NCBI RefSeq assembly: GCF_038446525.1
Contig: NZ_CP151792.1
Span: 496,001 to 560,000 of the forward strand
Source of the DNA: Methanolobus sp. ZRKC5
GTDB taxonomy: Archaea > Halobacteriota > Methanosarcinia > Methanosarcinales > Methanosarcinaceae
Reading direction: 5' to 3'
DNA length: 64,000 bases
The notes below the pieces were generated by a model. That model saw only the letters and a program-made list of their open reading frames with translations, was not told the origin of the DNA and made no database searches. This document shows, piece after piece, positions 1 to 8,104 of this stretch (positions within the stretch are counted from its first letter, which is position 1; every line of letters starts with the position of its first letter). Made by a program: the position numbers and the translations under genes.

Positions 1-1040
1 TCATTGATAACATCATTTACCATGAGTACTGCAGGATCATAGGATAGCTGCAGGTTCACACCACGAAGGTTCTCATCAGCTGAATCAACATCAACTTCCA
101 CCAGGAACGTGTCACCGATATCGACAGGTCCACTTGTTACTGGAGATATTATAACCTCCGGCACGTCAGAGACCACTCCGTCAGCTACCTGAACGGTAGC
201 ATCCGTGACACTTACTCCAGCGATAGCTGTATTGGTTTCATCCTTGAGAACTACAGTGTTCAGGTCAAGGTCATAGGTTCCGTCTGTTGCACCAGCCTTC
301 ACTTCGAACTCAATGGTTAACATTGTTCCGGCTTCTGGTGTGTAGGTTCCGGCAGTGGAAGCGATACCACATGCTATGGTGCCTGCTCCGTCATCACCAC
401 AAGATATAGTGAGTGTGTCGGATCCAAACAGTTCATCGTTGGTAACGTCATTTACCATGAGTACTGCAGGATCATAGGCTAGCTGTAGGTTCACACCACG
501 AAGATTCTCGTCGGCTGAATCGACTTCAACCTCTACCACGAACGTGTCACCAGGGCCAACAGGACCGCTTGTTGCAGGAGTTATTTTCACTTCTGGTTCA
601 TCAGGTGTAGGTACTACAACATCATCCCCTACTTTCAATGTTCCATCTGTGACCCCAACTCCAACGATAGGTTCATTGGCTTCATCCTTAAGAACAACAC
701 CATTTAGATCAAGGTCGTAAGTGCCATTTGCTGCACCTGCCTTTACCTCGAAATCAACGGTTAACATTGTTCCGGCTTCTGGTGTGTAGGTTCCGGCGGT
801 GGAAGCGATACCACATGCTATGGTGCCTGCTCCGTCGTCACCACACGATATAGTGAGTGTGTCGGTTCCAAACAGTTCCTCATTGGTAACGTCATTCACC
901 ACGAGCACTGAAGGATCATAGGCTAGTTGCAGGTTCACGCCACGAAGGTTAGCGGTCTCAGAATCGACCATAACACTAACCTGGAACGTATCGCCTGCAT
1001 CATACTCATTTGTCTGCGGATCTACTGACACTGAAGGTGC
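1..1040. repeat. Tandem DNA repeat of about 435-444 bp encoding cohesin modules
   Basis: The motif CATGAGTACTGCAGGATCAT occurs at 21 and at 456, and a diverged copy starts at 900, giving periods of 435 and 444 bp (145 and 148 codons). Long stretches between, such as the segment around TGGTGCCTGCTCCGTC, are nearly identical. Both periods are multiples of three, so the repeat is a protein-domain duplication. Confidence 0.9.
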
Positions 1041-1136
1041 TGCTGCTGCAAGTCCTACGCCTACCATGAAACATGCACAAAATATTAAAAGGATGGCAGT
1101 TGATCCTGCCATTCCCTTACGTGTTGTTTTTGTCAT
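1..1136 (-). CDS. Exported protein with tandem cohesin-like domains (partial, runs off left edge)
   Basis: Open frame on the minus strand starting at an ATG at 1136 and still open at base 1, so only the N-terminal 378 residues are seen. A GAGGTGA ribosome site lies just upstream. The protein starts with a signal peptide (basic MTKTTRKG, hydrophobic core, AAAA before the mature APSVSVD). Then come repeated modules of about 145-148 residues; each has a DTFxVxVxVDS strand, an NLRGVNLQL.YDP segment and a GTYDLDLN strand, the pattern of cohesin domains. Two full modules and part of a third are visible. Cohesins bind dockerins; the gene directly upstream in transcription, 22 nt away, encodes a dockerin protein, so this may be a small scaffoldin. 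The fold is assigned by pattern; the C-terminus and any anchor lie outside the window. Confidence 0.8.
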   Translation of the reverse strand, partial: MTKTTRKGMAGSTAILLIFCACFMVGVGLAAAAPSVSVDPQTNEYDAGDTFQVSVMVDSETANLRGVNLQLAYDPSVLVVNDVTNEELFGTDTLTISCGDDGAGTIACGIASTAGTYTPEAGTMLTVDFEVKAGAANGTYDLDLNGVVLKDEANEPIVGVGVTDGTLKVGDDVVVPTPDEPEVKITPATSGPVGPGDTFVVEVEVDSADENLRGVNLQLAYDPAVLMVNDVTNDELFGSDTLTISCGDDGAGTIACGIASTAGTYTPEAGTMLTIEFEVKAGATDGTYDLDLNTVVLKDETNTAIAGVSVTDATVQVADGVVSDVPEVIISPVTSGPVDIGDTFLVEVDVDSADENLRGVNLQLSYDPAVLMVNDVIN

Positions 1137-1158
1137 GATTTCACCTCTTACATCAGGC

Positions 1159-4100
1159 TTAAGACTGATATACTCCTGCAAACTCTACGAAGTCATCGAA
1201 GTCTACGTCACCGTCGTCATCGAAGTCGAAGATTGCATTGTAGTTGCTGTCACCAATTACTGAGTTGTAGGATGCTGCAAATTCAACAAAGTCGTCGAAG
1301 TTGACAACCTTATCACCGTTGATATCACCCTTTATCTCCTCGACTGGTGGCTCTACAACTGCAGCGCCGCCGTTCATGTAGATACCAGTACCATCTGTTG
1401 GATCATGTGTGAACATCATCCTTGGATAGACTGGTGGAATCTCGACATTGTCACACAGTACAGTGTTTGGTGCTGTGAATGAACTGGTCAGCAGATAGTC
1501 ACCATTTCCACCTGCATTTGGCACATCTGGATAGACAAACTCCTTGTAGAAGTCTGGCATTGTCCTGATGTGCAGCCACTTCCATGTCTCGAATGAGTCA
1601 GCTGGAACTGAGTCTGCTGTACCAACTATACCACAGCCTTCTCTGAGAATTTCCAGGAGGTTGGTATGGAACCTTGCCTCATAGTCCTTACCTGTGAAGT
1701 AGATCTCTGTTGCTGGCACGTCAAACATGCGTTCTGCAACTGTATCGTAAACACTGCTGATGTACATGTCATGATACCAGAGCAGATCATCTGTTGCGCT
1801 GTAATCGCGTGACTGTCCGTAGTAGCATGTTGTAATTGGATTCACCTTGAATGTAGGTACGTCGATGTCATCGATCATAATGTGGTCACCATTGAATGGT
1901 GGCAGCACAGGAATGATATCACCGTCATACACAGCCTTCTTGACAACTGAAAGGTCATTCAGGGAAACATCCTGGTGTTCTGGCAGTGGATTCCTTATAG
2001 TGATGTACTTGACATTGTTGTCCTCTGGGCCATAGATCATTGCAACATCGTATTCAGCACCGTCCACGAAGAAAGTCTCGCTTGTGTGGAGAAGACGTCC
2101 GACACGTAGCAGTACCTTATCGTTAATTGTACTGGTACCAAGTATCTGCATTGCCCATGGGTCATAGAAGTCAGGAGTATCCATTACTACGGTGTGACGT
2201 CCTGCACTCAGGACACCCTGCTCAACATTGATGACATGGAGGCCATTTATCTGTTCAGGGACTGTGTTACCGTTGTAGAATATCTTGACTGCAACTCTGT
2301 CAATCTCACCCTCACCATCATAGTAGATACCTTCAATCTCTACAATGTGGTCAAGGAACTGTATCTTGTCACCTACGTCGACTCCGAATATCTCAGAACC
2401 TAGTGCTACATCCTTCCTTCCATCATTGTTGAAGTCAGTTGCTGCGAGCAGATAGGTCATATCGTCGATACCGTCGTAGTTCATGTCAAAGCTGTCAAGA
2501 CCGATCTGAGAGTCATCCATGTCAGATATAGGGAACCAGAAGTATGTCCAGAGTCCTGCATCCTGGTCCATGAAGTCACAGAAGCTGTTAGCATTGCCCT
2601 CGGAAGTAGCCATACCTGCTGTTGGCTGGTAGTGCTTGTCAATGAACATGTATGTGTACTCATTGATTACATCTTCCCAGACGTACTCATTGTGGTTTGG
2701 TATCCACTCATTGTATACTTCGTCAAGCCAGACCATACCGGTTGGTTCAGTGTACTCAGGGACGAACCACTGTCTGAAGAATACCTTCTCATGTGAGTCC
2801 TTGTTGTCCACAACAATTCCTGCCTTAATCTTAGCCGGATTGAGTGTTACAAAGTCCTTTTCAGGTGCTTCAGGGCTTAGTGGATCAAATGGTGCTTCAG
2901 GATCAACATATGGGAATGCAGCATCCCTATCTTCTTCACCATAGACTCTAAGTCCGTTTGTTTCGGTGTCAATTTCATTGACATAGATATCTTCAGCTCC
3001 TGTCTCCTGGTCATAGACGAACATAAGTCTCTGTGGCCAGTTGAAGTTGTCAATGTTGCAAATGTACTGATAAAAGTCAGGACACTTCTTTGAGTTCTCT
3101 GCTCTGAATGAGCTTGTGAACAGGAAGTCACCTGTACCATCATCTGCATCAGGCAGCTCTGGATAGACAAAGTCCTTGTAGAAATCTGGCATTGTCCTGA
3201 TGTGTAGCCACTTCCATGCCTCGTCAATTTCGAGAGATGGACTTAGATCTGCACCTTCGTCAAGCATCTCAAGCAGATTGGTGTGGAACCGTGGTTCAGT
3301 TGTCTTGTCAATGAAGTAGATCAGCAATGGATCAACATCGTATATCTTACGCTCTTCTACTGTGTCGTAAGCACTGTATATGCAATCATCCTGATACCAT
3401 TCTCCATCAGGAGCATTTGTATTGAGGCTTGAACCTACATACCCAGTGTAAGCACAGCAGTTTTCAGTATGCGGAATGTTGATATCATCTACCATTGTGT
3501 GCACCTTGTTGAATGGTGGCAGCAATGGAAGAGTTTCTTCATTGTCAACCATTTCTTTGACAATTGAGAGGTCATTAATTTCAACATCCTGATGTTCTGG
3601 AACTGGGTTCCTGATTGTGATGTACTTAACTGAATCATCTTCAGGACCATAGATCATTGCGACATCATATTCTGCACCGTCTACGAAGAAAGTCTCTCTG
3701 GTGTAGAGCTGGCGTCCTACGGTCAAAAGAACCTTATCAAGGCCTGCACCTGTGGCTTCTACCTTAACATACCATGGTTCATAGAACTGTGGTCTGTCCA
3801 GTGTAACAGTATGACGACCTGAACTCAGTGTTCCCTGCTCAACATTGAGGACATGGAGACCACCAATTTGTTCAGCTTCCTTGTTACCGTTGTAGAATAC
3901 CTTGAATGCGACTCTGTCTATCTCACCCTCACCATCATAGTAGATACCTTCTACCTCTACAATGTGGTCAAGGAACTGTACGCTTTCGCCTACTCCTACA
4001 GCGAGCAGCTCAGAGCTGATCTTTATATCCTTGTAATCATCATGGTTGAAATCTCCTACTCTCTTAAGCAGGACCATGTCATCAACACCATCATAGTTGA

Positions 4101-4728
4101 TGTCATAACCATCAAGACCTATTTGTTCATCGTCATTGTCTGCTACTGGGAACCAGAATGTTGTCCAGTAAGCATTTGTTATACCCTTTGCAGTTGCAGC
4201 CCTTGGCTGGTAGTGCTTGTCGACGAACATGTAAGTATAATCTGTGACTACATCCTCCCAGACATATTCGTTGTGATCTGGAATCCATTCACAATCCCAG
4301 TCACATGATGGTGGCTTTCTGAATGATTCAGCTGAATCCTCAGTTATAGTTTCTTCTGTTGTAATGTTATCAACTTTCACTATACACCTGAAATCATCAA
4401 GCCATACCATACCCGTTGGTTCTGTGTACTCAGGCACGAACCACTGTCTGGCAAAAACCTTCTGTTTGGAGTCGATATTGTTCACGACAATATCATCTTC
4501 CAGCAAGGCTGGGTTAAACGTTACAAAATCTTTTATAGGCGATTCTTCATTCATTGGATCAAATGGTGCTTCTGGATCAGTGTATGGGAATGCGGCACTG
4601 TATCCATTTTCACCGTAGATTCGCAATGAATTTGCATCATCTGCAGCACTAGCAGGTGTTACTATTGAAAAAATAGTAATCAAAGCAATAGCAACCACTA
4701 AATGCTTGTGCTGGAACTTCACTTTCAT
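1159..4728 (-). CDS. Large exported duplicated protein with C-terminal type I dockerin
   Basis: 1189 residues. Signal peptide at the N-terminus with an ASA/AD cleavage site near residue 28, and a strong GGAGGA ribosome site. Residues 35-575 and 592-1115 are two copies of one module; both share FPYxDPEAPFDP, RQWFVPEYTEPTGMVWLD, EYTYMF.DKHYQP and VEGIYYDGEGEIDRVA. Each module has Asp/Asn-rich stretches (DxNxDGxDD, DFNxDxxKD) like calcium-binding FG-GAP loops. I do not recognise the module family. The last 57 residues carry two 12-residue F-hand calcium loops (DINGDKVVNFDDF and DFDDDGDVDFDDF, each followed by VEFA), the hallmark of a type I dockerin. It should dock on a cohesin; a cohesin gene follows 22 nt downstream and another cohesin protein is encoded 0.7 kb upstream. 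Its substrate or structural role is unknown. Confidence 0.85.
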   Translation of the reverse strand: MKVKFQHKHLVVAIALITIFSIVTPASAADDANSLRIYGENGYSAAFPYTDPEAPFDPMNEESPIKDFVTFNPALLEDDIVVNNIDSKQKVFARQWFVPEYTEPTGMVWLDDFRCIVKVDNITTEETITEDSAESFRKPPSCDWDCEWIPDHNEYVWEDVVTDYTYMFVDKHYQPRAATAKGITNAYWTTFWFPVADNDDEQIGLDGYDINYDGVDDMVLLKRVGDFNHDDYKDIKISSELLAVGVGESVQFLDHIVEVEGIYYDGEGEIDRVAFKVFYNGNKEAEQIGGLHVLNVEQGTLSSGRHTVTLDRPQFYEPWYVKVEATGAGLDKVLLTVGRQLYTRETFFVDGAEYDVAMIYGPEDDSVKYITIRNPVPEHQDVEINDLSIVKEMVDNEETLPLLPPFNKVHTMVDDINIPHTENCCAYTGYVGSSLNTNAPDGEWYQDDCIYSAYDTVEERKIYDVDPLLIYFIDKTTEPRFHTNLLEMLDEGADLSPSLEIDEAWKWLHIRTMPDFYKDFVYPELPDADDGTGDFLFTSSFRAENSKKCPDFYQYICNIDNFNWPQRLMFVYDQETGAEDIYVNEIDTETNGLRVYGEEDRDAAFPYVDPEAPFDPLSPEAPEKDFVTLNPAKIKAGIVVDNKDSHEKVFFRQWFVPEYTEPTGMVWLDEVYNEWIPNHNEYVWEDVINEYTYMFIDKHYQPTAGMATSEGNANSFCDFMDQDAGLWTYFWFPISDMDDSQIGLDSFDMNYDGIDDMTYLLAATDFNNDGRKDVALGSEIFGVDVGDKIQFLDHIVEIEGIYYDGEGEIDRVAVKIFYNGNTVPEQINGLHVINVEQGVLSAGRHTVVMDTPDFYDPWAMQILGTSTINDKVLLRVGRLLHTSETFFVDGAEYDVAMIYGPEDNNVKYITIRNPLPEHQDVSLNDLSVVKKAVYDGDIIPVLPPFNGDHIMIDDIDVPTFKVNPITTCYYGQSRDYSATDDLLWYHDMYISSVYDTVAERMFDVPATEIYFTGKDYEARFHTNLLEILREGCGIVGTADSVPADSFETWKWLHIRTMPDFYKEFVYPDVPNAGGNGDYLLTSSFTAPNTVLCDNVEIPPVYPRMMFTHDPTDGTGIYMNGGAAVVEPPVEEIKGDINGDKVVNFDDFVEFAASYNSVIGDSNYNAIFDFDDDGDVDFDDFVEFAGVYQS

Positions 4729-4868
4729 TGTTAATATCCTCCTTTCTTAAGCCATACCGACTCTTCGATACCACCAAACATAACTCCGTCTCCATTTGCT
4801 CAATGATATCTACGTGAAGTTGCCTTAGACAATCCTACCGACAACCCCTATTATTCATATGAAGTTAG

Positions 4869-4884
4869 ATTTTATAAACCGATA
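4869..4884 (-). promoter_or_regulatory. Probable archaeal promoter of the dockerin-cohesin operon
   Basis: On the minus strand the sequence reads CGGTTTATAAAATC, a good BRE/TATA arrangement with TTTATAAA at 4871-4878. A start about 25 nt downstream would give a leader of roughly 120 nt before the dockerin gene. The site lies between that gene and the small membrane-protein gene, so the pair at 1-4728 can be transcribed independently. Confidence 0.5.
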
Positions 4885-5006
4885 AGAAATAAAAATTCAG
4901 AACTATGTTAACAAATTAAGATACGAAACATTGTTCCTTAACAAAAATATCTCAAGAAAGGGAATTAGAAACAATAAACATTCGAAAATAAAAAAATGAA
5001 TAATCA

Positions 5007-5417
5007 TCAAACATTGAAGTTACTATGCGCTGAAACAAAGATAGTATCATAGGCAAATGTCAGCCATAGGAGAAATGGAAAAGCTATCCTACCAATGGCA
5101 TATGTATAAAGTAATTGATCCTGATAAGAGAAGAAAAGTAGCTGCAAATATATTATCAACAAATTAAAAGCAATTGTCAGTATCAGACCCATCAGCAAGA
5201 TTTTGATTGTCTTCTTCCTTTCAAAAGCCGTAGCAAGCACGAGAGCTACAAAAGGAATAAAATTCAAAGGAAGGTAAAACAAAAAAAAATTCTTTAAATC
5301 AACAATAACGACGGAAGCTGCAAAGTATCTTCCGCCTATTGGAACCCACAAAATGAACAAAATAGTCAGATAAAGAAAAAACCTTTTCAAAAAAGGTAAG
5401 ATTCGTATCGTGTCCAT
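5007..5417 (-). CDS. Small four-helix membrane protein of the cohesin locus
   Basis: 136 residues, almost entirely hydrophobic, with about four membrane helices (residues 12-35, 45-62, 70-95, 105-125) and a short basic ERKK loop between helices 2 and 3. It follows the anchored cohesin gene by 21 nt and is probably co-transcribed. The NFIPFVALVLAT segment is reminiscent of small membrane proteins that accompany exosortases, but that is from memory and weak. The gene position suggests a role in export, sorting or anchoring of the cohesin protein. No catalytic residues are apparent. Confidence 0.6.
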   Translation of the reverse strand: MDTIRILPFLKRFFLYLTILFILWVPIGGRYFAASVVIVDLKNFFLFYLPLNFIPFVALVLATAFERKKTIKILLMGLILTIAFNLLIIYLQLLFFSYQDQLLYTYAIGRIAFPFLLWLTFAYDTIFVSAHSNFNV

Positions 5418-5438
5418 AAATCATTCCTCTTGTAATTA

Positions 5439-6974
5439 TTATGGTTTACCTTTCTCAAAGACACCTTTTATACAACATATTATCGACAGGGATAAAAAAC
5501 CCATAAAGAAACCAAAACCAGGGGTTGCCTGTGATTCATCCTCATTTCCAGGTACATCCTCCCCCTCCAATACATCATCCTGGGACGATGCCAGCTTTTC
5601 CTTCATTTCATCAGGATTGACAAGTTTGAAAACAACAGGAACTTCACTTAGTCCTATAGCCACGGCTTCTTTGTTCATTGTCTCATAGATATCATTTATG
5701 AGGGACTTAATATCAACATCTGCCTCCTCATTTATATTTACCTCTAAGTATCCGTCAGGTGATAGTCCTGTACTCAGAAGTATGCCACTTTGCAAATAAT
5801 CATCCACCTCATCACTTGCATTAAGGGATATAACGTATGAATCCTGGAAGTACCATTGCCAGCATTCCTTTTCAGTTCTTATCTGAGGTATCTTTCCGGC
5901 TGTGGCCACTACCATAGGATCATACAACTGACTTTCATTGTTCATGAAATCTTCAAGTTCCATCTTGTTTATTACCTGTACCCTTTGAATTAGTTGCTGC
6001 AATCCGTCACTTACATCAGAAACTGTGCCGTCGCCAAATTCCACAGGCACATTATCTATATCCATAGCCTGTGCCTTACGATCAATTATTGCATATATTT
6101 CATCGATCTCGGACTGGTCTACCATGAGAGGTTCGTAGAATATGACGGTCAGGTAACCGGCGGAGTTAGTGCCGATGGATATTATCTTACCCTGTGGAAA
6201 GAGATGCTGGCCTTCGAATTCTGTCAAAATTTCATTCTCCAGTATGAGACTGTTCTGTGACCAGGCATCCCCATTTAGTGCTACCCCGTTCCTTTTTATA
6301 ATTTTATGGTCATCCGGATGGAAACCGAAGCTGTATGCATACCCTAATTGTTCCTCGTATTGCTGTTGAGAGGTCACTTTTTCCACAGTAGATGTTGATG
6401 AGCTACTGCTCGATGTACTTTGTGTGGGACGGTCCAAGTCAATTATGTCCAGGGATGTTGAAGTATCATCCGCTATATCCCCAACTACCAGGGAACTTCC
6501 GGTTGCTTTCCCGACAAGGTATTCTTTACTCTGATCCAGAAGCTTCGCTTCCACGAAGCTAAGACCGTAAACACCCTCAGTAATATCCTTTGTCTCGAAT
6601 TCGACAGATATCAATGTTCCGCTTCCGGGTGCTAAGTTAGTTTCGTAAGCAGCAAATCCATAATTTATCGTGCCATCCCCATCATCACCACTTTCGGGCT
6701 CCACAAGTAAATCAGAATCGAAGATACTTCCTTTCGTAATATCGATTACCTCGAATGCAGCAGAATCATAATGTAACTTTATGTGTGCTGCATGTAAAAG
6801 CTCAACACCGGATTCCACATTAATATCCACATTAAATGTTTCACCAGGAGATAAACCGGTGTGTGATTCAGGAGAGATGAAAACAGATGCCGTTGCCGAT
6901 ACACTCCCGATAGCTGCCATCAGGACCAATAGTGTAAGGATTGAATATCTGAGATAGTTGCTAATACTCCACAT
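5439..6974 (-). CDS. Cohesin-domain surface protein with probable PGF-type C-terminal anchor
   Basis: 511 residues. Signal peptide (residues 1-27), then one cohesin-like domain (about 29-165; ETFNVDINVESG, HAAHIKLHYD, GTLISVEFETK). A Ser/Thr-rich linker follows (183-198), then two copies of a small module (about 245-315 and 395-455), each with a GYLxV strand, a D..I.xIY helix and VPV.F. The C-terminus is an acidic stretch, TPGFGFF (485-487 = PGF), a hydrophobic helix and a short KGKP tail, resembling the PGF-CTERM signals processed by archaeosortases. This is the expected layout of a cell-attached cohesin that could hold the dockerin protein encoded downstream. Start ATG at 6974 is preceded by a G-rich ribosome site. 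The C-terminal sorting call is by pattern only. Confidence 0.75.
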   Translation of the reverse strand: MWSISNYLRYSILTLLVLMAAIGSVSATASVFISPESHTGLSPGETFNVDINVESGVELLHAAHIKLHYDSAAFEVIDITKGSIFDSDLLVEPESGDDGDGTINYGFAAYETNLAPGSGTLISVEFETKDITEGVYGLSFVEAKLLDQSKEYLVGKATGSSLVVGDIADDTSTSLDIIDLDRPTQSTSSSSSSTSTVEKVTSQQQYEEQLGYAYSFGFHPDDHKIIKRNGVALNGDAWSQNSLILENEILTEFEGQHLFPQGKIISIGTNSAGYLTVIFYEPLMVDQSEIDEIYAIIDRKAQAMDIDNVPVEFGDGTVSDVSDGLQQLIQRVQVINKMELEDFMNNESQLYDPMVVATAGKIPQIRTEKECWQWYFQDSYVISLNASDEVDDYLQSGILLSTGLSPDGYLEVNINEEADVDIKSLINDIYETMNKEAVAIGLSEVPVVFKLVNPDEMKEKLASSQDDVLEGEDVPGNEDESQATPGFGFFMGFLSLSIICCIKGVFEKGKP

Positions 6975-7048
6975 TACGTAACCCCCGTTACAGTTTTTTA
7001 GGCGCCAAGGCCTAGTTGTTCAGTAATTAATATTCTTTTTTACTTATG

Positions 7049-7060
7049 ACAATATATAGG
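7049..7060 (-). promoter_or_regulatory. Possible TATA box upstream of the anchored cohesin gene
   Basis: The minus strand reads CCTATATATTGT here, about 75 nt before the ATG at 6974, a normal distance for an archaeal promoter with a short leader. No other strong TATA candidate is closer. Confidence 0.35.
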
Positions 7061-7606
7061 TTCCTATTTGCATATAAAAAAGAGGGAAATAAAATAATAA
7101 AAGAACCATATAAAAATTATGAGAAATAATGGCCTCTGAGGCCACCTATTCCTCATTTTTGTTTTTGGTGGTACGCTTGGGGGTACGTTGGTACTGGTTC
7201 TTAATGAGAATCTGCTCTTATGTGCATAAAAGCTTGGAGAAATAATGATTCTCAATTATACATTCATTCTTACAGGAAATAAATTATAAAGAAACTATAT
7301 TGTGGATTATTATTAAGTATTAAATTATCTAAATTTCAATGAATTCAATCACAAATAAATGCTTTTTATCATGCTTTTTGAAATTGTCTACTTAATATTT
7401 TGATAAAATTTTAGTATCAATCGATTACTTTCAAACATATTTAGCACCAATAATATGTAAAAAATAACATTATAAATAATAGTTCCAAATTTAAGAAACT
7501 GATCATTAGAAAGGAAAAAATCAGAATATTGAGATAAATCATAGAAAGTATATTCGAATCAATGGAAGAAGTACATTCCATGAAGAATTGTTAAAGGCAT
7601 ATGACC

Positions 7607-7640
7607 TAAAAACAGAGGAAAATTAAAAACAGAGGAAAAT
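7607..7640. repeat. 17-bp tandem direct repeat
   Basis: TAAAAACAGAGGAAAAT is present twice back to back (7607-7623 and 7624-7640) without mismatch. It lies in the gene-free stretch and looks like a slippage duplication. Confidence 0.85.
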
Positions 7641-7711
7641 AAGGAACAGATAAAATATAATAACACTGTCCGTTATCTCCTCGCCGATTTGCTTATTGTT
7701 TGGTGGTACTT

Positions 7712-7778
7712 GATATAGTGGTACTAAGAACAAATATCGCCTTAAAAGATAAGGGAGACAAAGTACTACCACTATATC
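7712..7778. repeat. 12-bp inverted repeat with GGTAC words
   Basis: GATATAGTGGTA at 7712-7723 is perfectly complementary to TACCACTATATC at 7767-7778, with a 43-nt loop. GGTGGTAC precedes the left arm and also occurs at 7169. It could be an operator pair or the remains of a small mobile element; no gene is nearby to decide. Confidence 0.6.
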
Positions 7779-7869
7779 TTATGTGGTCTTTAAAGAAAAT
7801 AAACGTTAGAGAAACTCTTTTGCGAAAGATTGTTTAGTACTTATCATAAGTTAAAAATGAATTTTTTAA

Positions 7870-8097
7870 TCATTGTTTCAGTTGTTTCTTGGCCATAAAG
7901 CTGGTAAACGTGGTGTATCCAAATATTATTATACCCAGCCAGATTATTGGTTCGCCTATATCATCACGTCCAAGAATTGATAGTCCAAGACCGACACTGA
8001 GAACCAGTACATTGATCTTAAGCAACTTTCGGTTACGGAGGATAATACCAATATACTTTTGCTTTTCATTCATTTTATACTTCTTTTCTTTATTCAT
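7870..8097 (-). CDS. Small two-helix membrane protein downstream of sua5
   Basis: 75 residues: a charged N-terminus (MNKEKKYKMNEKQK), then two hydrophobic segments (about 26-43 and 50-66) separated by GRDDIGEP. The gene starts 7 nt after the sua5 stop codon, so it is probably translated from the same mRNA. I do not recognise a family. Confidence 0.6.
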   Translation of the reverse strand: MNKEKKYKMNEKQKYIGIILRNRKLLKINVLVLSVGLGLSILGRDDIGEPIIWLGIIIFGYTTFTSFMAKKQLKQ

Positions 8098-8104
8098 AGA
8101 ACCA

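Larger units (their letters stand above)
6975..7869. other. AT-rich gene-free stretch with small repeats
   Basis: About 895 bp without a convincing gene. It contains the likely promoter of the cohesin gene at its left end, clustered GGTAC words (7169-7197), an exact 17-bp tandem duplication (7607-7640) and a 12-bp inverted repeat (7712-7778). A frame ending at 7623 could encode a protein-like stretch (FHEELLKAYDL) but has no start codon, so it may be a gene remnant. Confidence 0.5.

Noticed and set aside
1-1040. Repeat array resembling a CRISPR or satellite
   Set aside because: The period is about 440 bp, a multiple of three, and the frame encodes cohesin-like modules; there are no short repeats with unique spacers.
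3853-4308. Plus-strand open frame opposite the dockerin gene
   Set aside because: It is antisense to the strongly supported gene at 1159-4728, and a similar antisense frame appears in the other half of the duplication; this is a shadow of composition.
7064-7255. 63-residue open frame on the minus strand
   Set aside because: Low-complexity Phe/Tyr/Ile sequence with no ribosome site, in the AT-rich spacer.
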